Assembly (NCBI GenBank): GCA_026388445.1
Contig: JAPLJU010000043.1
Coordinates: forward strand, 1-23,873
Direction of reading: 5' to 3'
Source: Deltaproteobacteria bacterium
GTDB lineage: Bacteria; Desulfobacterota; Syntrophia; Syntrophales; UBA2192
DNA length: 23,873 nucleotides
Made by a program: the position numbers and the translations under genes. A model generated the notes under the pieces. It worked only from the letters and a program-made list of their open reading frames with translations, made no database searches and was not told the origin of the DNA. Each line of letters begins with the position of its first letter. Positions within the stretch are counted from its first letter, which is position 1. Shown here one piece after another: positions 1-7,470 of the stretch.

Positions 1-1
1 G

Positions 2-1990
2 GACGTAAACATTCTTTCCCCCGACACGCCGCTCAGCCAGAGGGTAAACACCCTTTTCATGGGAACCCATGTGATTAGCGGCACAGCCCAGGCTTTGATG
101 ATAAAAACCGGAAAGGCGACGGAATTCGGCAAGATCGCCGAGAGTCTTAAACTCAGGCCCCCCGAAACGGAGTTTGAACATGGCGTCAGGCACTTTGGTT
201 ACTTCCTCATGGAAGTGACGCTTTTACTTGTGATCGCCATCTTCGCCATAAACGTCTACCTTCATCGGCCTGTCATGGAATCTTTCCTCTTTGCCCTGGC
301 TCTTGCCGTGGGGCTCACACCACAGCTCCTGCCGGCCATCATCAGCATCAACCTCGCGCACGGCGCCCGGAAGATGGCCGATCGAAAAGTCATCGTCAAA
401 CGTCTTTCCTCCATCGAAAACTTCGGCAGCATGAACATTCTCTGCTGCGATAAAACGGGGACCCTCACGGAGGGTGTTGTTCGGCTTCGCTCATGCATAG
501 ACGCCGGGGGTCGCGAAAGCGACAAGGTTTTTCTCTATGCCTACCTGAATGCCCGTTACCAGACAGGCTTCACCAACCCCATTGACGAAGCGATCGTAGC
601 CGCCGGATCACCGGATATTTCCGGTTATCAAAAGCTTGACGAGGTCCCCTATGATTTCATCCGAAAGCGCCTGAGCATCCTCGTATCGGGGATGGGTATA
701 AACACCCTTATCACCAAAGGGGCTTTCAGAAATGTCCTTGAGGTGTGTTCGAAAGCCCTGGACTCAGATGGCACCATTAAAAGTATTTCGAACATCCGTG
801 ATCATATCAATCAACAGTACGCAGAAACGAGCCGCGCCGGTTTCCGGATGCTGGGGATTGCCTATCGAGATATGGCATCTGAAACCGTCATAAAGAAAGA
901 TCATGAAAAGGACATGATTTTTCTGGGATTTGCTGTCTTCCATGACCCCCCCAAGCCCGGCGTCGACGAAACCATAGGTGAACTCCAAAAACTAGGTATT
1001 TCGCTCAAGGTCTTAAGCGGGGATAATCCCCTCGTCGTGGCCACGGTCGCTGATCAAGTTGGATTATCGGGATCGAAAATCCTTACGGGCGCAGAGCTCC
1101 GGCAGACGAGCGATGAAGCTCTGCGAAAACAGGTCAACGACTTCGATGTCTTTGCCGATGTGGAACCCAACCAGAAGGAGCGCATCATCACGGCCCTTAG
1201 AAAGTCCGGAAATGTTGTGGGCTATATGGGGGATGGGATCAACGATGCCTCTGCCCTTCACGCAGCCGATGTCGGCATCTCGGTTGATAGCGCCGTGGAC
1301 GTGGCGAAAGAAGCCGCGGACATCGTCCTTCTGGAAAAGAATTTGAACGTCCTGTTGCAGGGTGTCGGGGAGGGGAGAAAGACCTTTGCCAACACGCTCA
1401 AGTATGTTTTCATGGCCACAAGCGCAAATTTCGGCAACATGTTCAGCATGGCGGGGGCGTCGCTGGTTCTTCCATTTCTGCCCCTCCTGCCCAAGCAGAT
1501 CCTGCTCACGAATCTGCTGACCGATTTTCCCGAAATGACAATTGCCGCTGACAGTGCGGACGTGGAATCGATCCAGAAGCCCCGGCGATGGGATATACAA
1601 TTCATCAAGAAATTCATGCTCACCTTCGGGCTTCTAAGCTCCGTTTTCGACTATCTGACCTTCGCCCTTCTCGTCTTTGTTCTTCAAGCCACCGTCGATG
1701 AGTTTAGAACCGGCTGGTTTATCGAATCCGTCCTTTCCGCCTCTATGATTGTTCTGGTCATCCGAAGCCGTAAGCCTTTCTTCACCAGCCGTCCCGGCCA
1801 GTATCTTATTTTCGCGACCGCTCTCGTCATCGCCGCAACACTTCTTTTACCCTTCGGCCCCTTGAGGGAACCCTTCGGCTTCGTTTCCCTGGATGTCCGG
1901 TTTATCGTCGGCATTGGACTTGTCCTGCTGCTCTATGTCATCTCTGCGGAGGTTGCCAAGAGGGTCTTTTACAGGCGGGTTCAATTTTGA
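2..1990 (+). CDS. mgtA: Mg2+-translocating P-type ATPase (MgtA-like), 5' truncated
   Basis: This is an inner-membrane P-type ATPase that probably imports Mg2+. The frame is open from base 2 through the ATG at 59, so the true start lies outside the window and 662 residues are visible. Seen in order: a conserved pre-M4 stretch (FMGTHVISGTA), a pair of membrane helices ending in VGLTPQLLP, the phosphorylation motif CDKTGTLTEG (Asp codon at 449-451), the nucleotide-binding domain, the hinge motif GDGINDASALHAADVGISVD, then the C-terminal helices. The segments SANFGNMFSM and LLTNLLTDFPEMTIAAD are typical of the MgtA/MgtB (P3B) subfamily rather than Ca2+ or heavy-metal pumps. A full MgtA is about 850-900 residues, so roughly a quarter is missing upstream. 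It converges on the MtrA-like gene with 67 bp between the stops and no clear terminator. Subfamily confident; substrate inferred from family. Confidence 0.93.
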   Translation, partial: DVNILSPDTPLSQRVNTLFMGTHVISGTAQALMIKTGKATEFGKIAESLKLRPPETEFEHGVRHFGYFLMEVTLLLVIAIFAINVYLHRPVMESFLFALALAVGLTPQLLPAIISINLAHGARKMADRKVIVKRLSSIENFGSMNILCCDKTGTLTEGVVRLRSCIDAGGRESDKVFLYAYLNARYQTGFTNPIDEAIVAAGSPDISGYQKLDEVPYDFIRKRLSILVSGMGINTLITKGAFRNVLEVCSKALDSDGTIKSISNIRDHINQQYAETSRAGFRMLGIAYRDMASETVIKKDHEKDMIFLGFAVFHDPPKPGVDETIGELQKLGISLKVLSGDNPLVVATVADQVGLSGSKILTGAELRQTSDEALRKQVNDFDVFADVEPNQKERIITALRKSGNVVGYMGDGINDASALHAADVGISVDSAVDVAKEAADIVLLEKNLNVLLQGVGEGRKTFANTLKYVFMATSANFGNMFSMAGASLVLPFLPLLPKQILLTNLLTDFPEMTIAADSADVESIQKPRRWDIQFIKKFMLTFGLLSSVFDYLTFALLVFVLQATVDEFRTGWFIESVLSASMIVLVIRSRKPFFTSRPGQYLIFATALVIAATLLLPFGPLREPFGFVSLDVRFIVGIGLVLLLYVISAEVAKRVFYRRVQF

Positions 1991-2057
1991 TTTCATGGAA
2001 GGGCCGGAATATTATGCAAGGACAAACCGGTTTCTCCCGACCACCGCAGAATCTCTT

Positions 2058-3176
2058 TTATGCCCCGTCCTGGACATACTTGAACCCGAATTTCATCGAA
2101 AGCTCGGCCTTTTCGAGTTCCTTGCCCAGATAGGCCGCGTGAGTGAGTTCGGTGATCCACCCGTTTTCAATGATCATCCGGTAGAGGCCTACGGCATCGT
2201 CCCCCTCGATAACCCGAAGAAGTCGGTTGTTGTTTGCGTAATGCTCTATGTGGATCCGGCCCTTCTCCTGCACCGGCAGAACCACGAAATAACCGCTCTT
2301 ATCAAGGGTCACCTTCTTCGATTTTCCCGCCCTGAAAATCTCGACATCTGATGCGGGCAGGGGCTTGATCAGCCTTGAAAACTCCCCATGGCAGCATGAT
2401 CGGTGGAATCCGGAGGCAAGCTTCTTCATTTTCGAGATGATCTTCTTCACATCCTGACACCCGATCATGTCCACCACTTTGACCTGGCTTCTGAAGGCTT
2501 CCACCTCTCCCCTTGAGACATTCCTGAACTCCGGGCGCCTCCCCGGGGAGCCGATCACCTTCATGCCGGCGTTGACACCTTTACGGCACAGGGCAAGGAG
2601 TGTGGCGCCGCTCCGATGGCCCTCCGGATCCTTTCCGGCCAGGATGAGGAAATGGATGGCAGGATTGGATATGGTATTCTGTATGATCTTTTCAATGCCG
2701 ATATTTTCCGTTTCTGTTTTGCCCACAATGCAGAGATGACCAGGCTTGATCCGCGCAAGCGCGTCTGCAAGAGGGATACTTGCCAGGGTTGATACGGCGA
2801 AGGGACCATTCCGATGGTCCTGTGAAACGAAGAACTCTCCGACGACCGGGGGCCAGGTGCGGGCAGAAACCGCCCCTGTGCCTGACGGGGGCTCCGGCCG
2901 TTGCCTCTCCGGGTACGCCCCGCTGAAAAGGTTCAATGCCACCGCCGGGTAGCAGTGTTTACAGCCCAGTCAGGTATAGAGGGTATCCCCGAGGCGGTTC
3001 ATCCATGAGGAAACGTCCCGTCTGAGAGCAGAGGATTCCCTATCCCGATGCGAAGAGAGAACGGCCCTCATTTCCTCCAGCGCTCCCTTCATGCATCCGC
3101 ATTGCCTGCATTTGGACAGCGATACCCCTCTTTCAAGTTCGGACTTCACTTTTTCCAGAGGAGCTTCTGCCTGCAT
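2058..3176 (-). CDS. MtrA-like corrinoid-domain/DUF4346 protein, candidate selenoprotein (in-frame TGA at codon 69)
   Basis: One frame of 373 codons runs from ATG 3176 to the stop at 2058 with a single in-frame TGA at 2972-2970. Residues 1-68 carry a KCRQCGCMKGALE cysteine motif. The TGA opens the motif U-L-G-C-K-H-C-Y-P-A, a UxxCxxC arrangement. From about residue 110 the protein resembles MtrA, the corrinoid-carrying subunit of methanogen tetrahydromethanopterin S-methyltransferase: TETENIGIEKIIQNTISNP, then GKDPEGHRSG, where His187 matches the cobalt-binding His84 of MtrA as I recall it. The C-terminus (FGFKYVQDG) resembles DUF4346. There is no membrane anchor. A hairpin 15 nt after the TGA fits a bacterial SECIS, supporting Sec over a nonsense mutation. 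An SD-like GAAGGG precedes the ATG and a good promoter lies upstream. Function is unknown; a methyl/corrinoid or redox role is inferred. The alternatives are a nonsense mutation, or a separate 294-residue ORF starting at GTG 2942. Confidence 0.8.
2937..2954 (-). other. Bacterial SECIS-like hairpin of the MtrA-like gene
   Basis: On the minus strand TGCTACC-CGGC-GGTGGCA forms a 7-bp stem (one T-G pair) with a loop containing GG. The first loop G is 24 nt after the last base of the TGA at 2972-2970, inside the 16-37 nt range used for bacterial SECIS elements. It lies within the coding frame, as bacterial SECIS elements do. SelB binding is inferred. Confidence 0.7.
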
Positions 3177-3217
3177 GGAATTTACCCTTCTCTTGAATTT
3201 ATTTCATCCCTTCGGAA

Positions 3218-3246
3218 ATATTAATGCAGCCGGGATGCGATGTCAA
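3218..3246 (-). promoter_or_regulatory. Sigma70-type promoter of the MtrA-like gene
   Basis: On the minus strand there is a perfect -35 box TTGACA (3246-3241), a 17-nt spacer and the -10 box TAATAT (3223-3218, 4 of 6 matches). Transcription would start near 3211, about 35 nt before the ATG at 3176. Confidence 0.65.
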
Positions 3247-3378
3247 AATGATACTTTAAAAAAGGTCTTCAATATCTCGCCTCTTTTGAAGGCAAGATGC
3301 CCTTCGTTTTATCTTCTTGCCATCACTATGGTTTTGGGCTAACAATTATCTATCAAGGAACCAGTTCAGATTATCAGT

Positions 3379-3670
3379 ATGACATTTCAATCCAGCCTTG
3401 AAACCTATGGTTATCTGGCCATACTGATTGGCTCCTTCATCGAAGGTGAGGCGATCCTGGTTCTCGGGGGGTTTGCCGCTCAGCAGGGATTTCAGGCAAT
3501 ACGAGAGCGAGGCCATGGGGATCATCATCCTCATCGGGACACTTTTCTGGCTCATCCATCTCTTTCGCAGCAGGAAGCTCCGATCGGGTCACATTCAAAG
3601 ATACGTCCGGTTGAACCCTTTATATCCGTCATGCATCAAGGCACACGTCCCCCTCATCCCCCTCGGATGA
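3379..3670 (+). pseudogene. dedA-family membrane protein remnant (middle deleted, frame changed)
   Basis: The first 38 or so codons from ATG 3379 read like the N-terminus of a DedA/SNARE-associated membrane protein (TYGYLAILIGSFIEGEAILVLGGFAA). From about 3495 the next frame over reads QYESEAMGIIILIGTLFWLI followed by a basic tail, which looks like the last helix and C-terminus of the same family. The roughly 130 residues that normally lie between are absent and the two halves are out of frame, so this is a deletion derivative. The SD is poor: AAGGA sits far from the ATG. The identification rests on short stretches but both ends agree. It is probably not functional. Confidence 0.65.
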
Positions 3671-3702
3671 GGACCTTTTTCCTTTCTTGAGGAATAACCA
3701 CT

Positions 3703-5832
3703 GTGAAAGAAAAGCGCCCAGAATTCTCCAATATCCCGGAAAGGTTAGCCGGGCTGGGAGAGCTCGCCGGCAATCTCTGGTGGAGCTGGAACCCGGCCGT
3801 AAGGATGCTCTATAAAACGATTGACAGGCAGATCTGGAAGGAAAGCATTCATAACCCGGCAAAGATGCTCAGGGAAGTGCCGGCGGATTTTTTCAAAAGG
3901 GTCCTTTCAAACCATGAGTATCTCAAGGCATACGATACGCTCCTGGATCAGTTCCGGAAAGAATTGGCGGAGGAGGACTGCTGGTGTGCGCAGAAGATCC
4001 CCGTACCGGAAAATTACACCGTGGCCCACTTTTCCGCCGAGTACGGCCTGCACCATTCGATCCCGTTCTATGCCGGCGGCCTGGGATTCCTCGCCGGGGA
4101 CCATCTCAAGGAATGCAGCGACTTGAGGGTTCCTCTGGCGGCCATGGGCTTCATGTACCCCGAGGGATACGTGCATCAGGAAATACGCGACGACGGCTGG
4201 CAGGACAGCAAGGACGAGTTTCTGAACCGGGAAGAGGCTTCCATCACGCGGGTGTTGGACGATGCGGGCAATCCGGTTCTGGTCAGGGTCCCCATGATCG
4301 ATCCGCCGATCCACGTGGCCGTCTGGAAGGTCTCAGTGGGACGGGTTCCCCTGTACCTTCTGGACACCGATATCGAAATAAATGACCCCTGGAACAGGAA
4401 GGTTTTGGCACACCTGTACATCGGCGATGTCGAGCAGCGTTTACGCCAGGAGATTGTTCTCGGTATCGGCGGTTCCGAGGTCCTGGATGCTCTCGGGATC
4501 CGGCACTCTATCCTTCATCTCAACGAAGGTCATCCGGCTTTCGCGCTTTTGGAAAGGATCCGAAACAGGATGGCATCGGATGCGACCTTCCAGGAAGCCG
4601 CGGAGTATGTAAAGAACACCTCCATTTTCACAACGCACACGCCCGTCCCGGCCGGTCATGACGTTTTTCCTTTTCACCTGATGGAAAAGTATTTCAGAGC
4701 CTACTGGCCATCCCTGGGACTTTCCCGCGATGAATTCCTTCAACTGGGGGTCCATCCCCAGGAGCCCCAAGCGGGATTCAACATGACGGCCTTTGCCCTC
4801 CGGATGTGCGGTTATCGCAACGCCGTCAGCTTCAAGCACGGCGAGGTCGCCCGGAAGATGTGGCAGGGTCTCTGGCCTGAAATACCGGAGGAAAAGGTCC
4901 CCATCGAATACATCACGAACGGCATCCACGTTCCCACATGGATAGAACCCAAGATGGAACTCCTCTTCAACCGTTATCTGGGGTTGGACTGGATTTCAAG
5001 GCATAACGAACCGTCCATTTGGGATCGCATCGATGATATCCCCGATGAAGAACTGTGGAAGACCCACTACTGGCTCAAAATCAAACTGATCGACGCCGTC
5101 CGAGACCTGGGACGGAAGAAATGGACGATTCGCCACGGCAATCCCACGACCATCCTGGCAGGGGGAGCCCTGCTGGATCCCTCGGTACTGACCATCGGCT
5201 TTGCCCGGCGATTCGTCACCTACAAGCGGGCGGACCTCATCTTCCAGGATGTGGAACGGCTGAAGAAAATGCTCAACAGCCGCTGGAGGCCCATACAGAT
5301 CATCTTTGCCGGAAAGGCCCATCCGGCGGACGATACGGGAAAGCTCATTATCCAGGAGATCTTTCGTGCCGCCTGCGATCCGGCGATGGGAGGACGCATC
5401 GCTTTTGTCGAGGACTACGGCGAGCAGTTCGCGCAGTACATGGTCCACGGCGTTGATGTCTGGCTCAACAACCCCATACCCCCTCTGGAGGCCTGCGGGA
5501 CGAGCGGGATGAAGGCCGCCCTTAACGGCGTCCCGAGCCTGAGCATCCTCGACGGGTGGTGGATAGAAGGATACAACCGCAAAAATGGCTGGGCCTTCGG
5601 CGATGGAACTCCCGCCGGAGAAAGGGACCGGGCCGATGCCGAATCGATCTATCGTCTCCTCGAGAATGAAATCATCCCCCTCTATTACGGGGTATCAGAG
5701 GACGGTGTCCCCCACGGCTGGGTCAAAATGATGAAGGAGACGATCAGAAGCAATGCTCCCAGATTTTCAGCACGCAGGATGGTGCGGGAATATCTCGATC
5801 ATTATTACGTGGCCGCCCTGAAAAATATCTGA
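3703..5832 (+). CDS. glgP: Alpha-glucan (glycogen) phosphorylase
   Basis: This cytoplasmic PLP enzyme releases glucose 1-phosphate from glycogen or maltodextrins by phosphorolysis. The 709 residues fit the bacterial/archaeal alpha-glucan phosphorylase branch that has an N-terminal DUF3417 domain (LAGNLWWSWNP near residues 20-30). Also seen are FSAEYGLHHSIPFYAGGLG and FTTHTPVPAGHDVF. The PLP-lysine region CGTSGMKAALNG (residues 598-609) places the probable PLP lysine at 604. The start is GTG at 3703, with TGAGGAAT about 8 nt upstream and a product beginning MKEKRPEF. It is first in a compact same-strand run with a GAF protein, GAPDH and nrdJ; the next ATG is 14 nt after its stop. With GAPDH it suggests that storage glucan feeds glycolysis. 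Confidence 0.95.
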   Translation: MKEKRPEFSNIPERLAGLGELAGNLWWSWNPAVRMLYKTIDRQIWKESIHNPAKMLREVPADFFKRVLSNHEYLKAYDTLLDQFRKELAEEDCWCAQKIPVPENYTVAHFSAEYGLHHSIPFYAGGLGFLAGDHLKECSDLRVPLAAMGFMYPEGYVHQEIRDDGWQDSKDEFLNREEASITRVLDDAGNPVLVRVPMIDPPIHVAVWKVSVGRVPLYLLDTDIEINDPWNRKVLAHLYIGDVEQRLRQEIVLGIGGSEVLDALGIRHSILHLNEGHPAFALLERIRNRMASDATFQEAAEYVKNTSIFTTHTPVPAGHDVFPFHLMEKYFRAYWPSLGLSRDEFLQLGVHPQEPQAGFNMTAFALRMCGYRNAVSFKHGEVARKMWQGLWPEIPEEKVPIEYITNGIHVPTWIEPKMELLFNRYLGLDWISRHNEPSIWDRIDDIPDEELWKTHYWLKIKLIDAVRDLGRKKWTIRHGNPTTILAGGALLDPSVLTIGFARRFVTYKRADLIFQDVERLKKMLNSRWRPIQIIFAGKAHPADDTGKLIIQEIFRAACDPAMGGRIAFVEDYGEQFAQYMVHGVDVWLNNPIPPLEACGTSGMKAALNGVPSLSILDGWWIEGYNRKNGWAFGDGTPAGERDRADAESIYRLLENEIIPLYYGVSEDGVPHGWVKMMKETIRSNAPRFSARRMVREYLDHYYVAALKNI

Positions 5833-5846
5833 CCAAGGAAGGAACC

Positions 5847-6410
5847 ATGAAGAAAAAAGAATTCCAGTACTTCGAGGCCCTCTACGAAGTGGCGAGGGTC
5901 ATTAATGCCTCGCTGGATCCGGCCAGGGTTCTGGAAAAGATCTTGCGGTGCGTCCAGGACTCGATGAAGGTCAAAGCCTGTTCGATCCGGCTCCTCGACG
6001 AGCGCAGGAAGAGACTCCTCATGAGCGCCGCCGCGGGACTGTCCAGGAAGTACATCACAAAAGGACCCGTGCTCATCGAAGAAAGCGGCCTGGACCGCAA
6101 GGCCCTGCAAGGGAAAATGACCTGGGTCAGGGATGCCCAGAAAGACAGGGACTTTCAGTACACCGAGGAGGCAAGGAAAGAAGGCATCAAATCGGTTTTT
6201 GTGGTCCCCCTGCAGGTCGGGGAAAAAGTGATCGGCGTCATGCGGGTCTACACGAAGGAGATCCGCCCCTTCAGCAAGCAGGAGATCCGTTTCCTGGAAG
6301 CAGTGGCCAACCTGAGCGCCATCGCGCTCGAAAACGCGCAGATGCATCATTCGCTAAGGACCAGTTACGATCTTCTGACGGAGCATAAATATCGACTCGA
6401 TGACCATTGA
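5847..6410 (+). CDS. GAF-domain protein
   Basis: A 187-residue soluble protein consisting of one GAF domain (about residues 10-165): an N-terminal helix EVARVINASLDPARVLEKILRCV, the core CSIRLLDERRKRLLMSAAAGL, and the C-terminal VVPLQVGEKVIGVMRVY ... FLEAVANLSAIALENAQ. No kinase, cyclase, HTH or phosphodiesterase domain is attached, so it is a stand-alone sensor or regulatory domain with unknown ligand. SD AAGGAAGG lies just before the ATG. It sits 14 nt after glgP and 50 nt before gap, almost certainly cotranscribed. The position suggests it senses a metabolic or redox signal for this operon, but that is inference. Confidence 0.88.
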   Translation: MKKKEFQYFEALYEVARVINASLDPARVLEKILRCVQDSMKVKACSIRLLDERRKRLLMSAAAGLSRKYITKGPVLIEESGLDRKALQGKMTWVRDAQKDRDFQYTEEARKEGIKSVFVVPLQVGEKVIGVMRVYTKEIRPFSKQEIRFLEAVANLSAIALENAQMHHSLRTSYDLLTEHKYRLDDH

Positions 6411-6460
6411 AACCGGTCAGCGGATCAAACGGACGCATTCTCGGAAACAAAGGAGCCTTT

Positions 6461-7435
6461 ATGATACGTCTCGGCATCAACGGATTCGGGAGGATCGGCA
6501 GGCAGGTTTTGAAAGCCGTCATGGAAAGGTACCCCGGGGTACTGGAAGTGGTGGCCGTGAACGACCTTTTCGACGTGGAAACAAACGCCCACCTTTTCAA
6601 ATATGACACGAACTACGGCCGTTACCCCGGCAGGGTCGAGGTACAGAAAGAGAGATTCGTAATAGACGGTCACGTAATCAAGAGCTTTTCGCTTCGGGAT
6701 CCCGCCGCCATCCCCTGGGACGACGAGGGCGTGGACATCGTCATCGAATCGACGGGGCTTTTCGTGGCGGGCCCGCAGTCATCGGCCCACCTGCAGGCCG
6801 GTGCGAAAAAAGTGATCATCACGGCACCGGCAAAGGGGGAGGACATCACCGTCGTCATGGGCGTCAACCACACCGCTTACGACCCCAGGAAACACCGCAT
6901 CATTTCCAATGCCTCCTGCACGACCAACTGCCTTGCCCCGCCCGTGATGGTCATCCACCGGTCCATCGGAATCGAGAAGGGCATGATGACCACCGTCCAT
7001 TCTTACACGAATGATCAGCGAATCCTGGATCTCCCGCACAGGGATCTGAGAAGGGCCCGGGCGGCCGCCGTGAACATCATCCCGACCACCACGGGGGCGG
7101 GCCGCTTTGACGGTTATTCCGTCCGTGTGCCCACGCCGACGGTTTCCATCGTCGATTTCACGGCGGAACTGAAACGATCTTCGTCGACGGAGGACCTGCG
7201 ATCACTTCTTAAGAACGCCGCCCAGAGGGAGCTCAAGGGCGTCATGGCCTGCGAAGAGGGTCCGCTCGTCTCCATGGATTTCAAAGGGGACGACCACTCG
7301 TCCATCGTGGATTTGGAATTCACACAGGTCCTGCGCGGGAACATGGCCAAGGTCGTCGCCTGGTACGACAACGAGTGGGGATACTCGTGTCGCGTGGCCG
7401 ATCTGGCGAACTTCATGGCTGAAAGAGGTATTTAG
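6461..7435 (+). CDS. gap: Glyceraldehyde-3-phosphate dehydrogenase, type I, with internal deletion
   Basis: NAD(P)-dependent interconversion of glyceraldehyde 3-phosphate and 1,3-bisphosphoglycerate. Seen: Rossmann motif GINGFGRIGRQ, catalytic Cys153 in SNASCTTNC, catalytic His180 in TTVHSYTND, the phosphate-site segment IIPTTTGA, RVPTPTVSIVDF, and the C-terminal WYDNEWGYSCRVADL. The start is ATG 6461 with AGGAG six bases upstream; an in-frame upstream extension has no SD. The protein has 324 residues. Where the family normally reads TTTGAAKAVGLVLPELKGK-DG, this one reads TTTGA-G-RFDG, so about 12 residues after Ala213 (7097-7102) are missing without loss of frame. The active-site residues remain, so it may still work, but the missing helix is usually conserved. 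Downstream nrdJ starts 35 nt after the stop. Confidence 0.93.
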   Translation: MIRLGINGFGRIGRQVLKAVMERYPGVLEVVAVNDLFDVETNAHLFKYDTNYGRYPGRVEVQKERFVIDGHVIKSFSLRDPAAIPWDDEGVDIVIESTGLFVAGPQSSAHLQAGAKKVIITAPAKGEDITVVMGVNHTAYDPRKHRIISNASCTTNCLAPPVMVIHRSIGIEKGMMTTVHSYTNDQRILDLPHRDLRRARAAAVNIIPTTTGAGRFDGYSVRVPTPTVSIVDFTAELKRSSSTEDLRSLLKNAAQRELKGVMACEEGPLVSMDFKGDDHSSIVDLEFTQVLRGNMAKVVAWYDNEWGYSCRVADLANFMAERGI

Positions 7436-7470
7436 TCACCCGGACTCAGGCGCCATCCACGGAGGCACCG

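Noticed and set aside
2058..2942. A separate 294-residue gene starting at GTG 2942
   Set aside because: No ribosome binding site fits, and the frame continues upstream through the TGA into a cysteine motif that completes the domain, so one recoded gene explains it better.
3283..3312. A GAAGGC/GCCCTTC hairpin followed by GTTTTAT, terminator-like
   Set aside because: The stem has a bulge, the T-tract is short, and no + strand gene ends before it.
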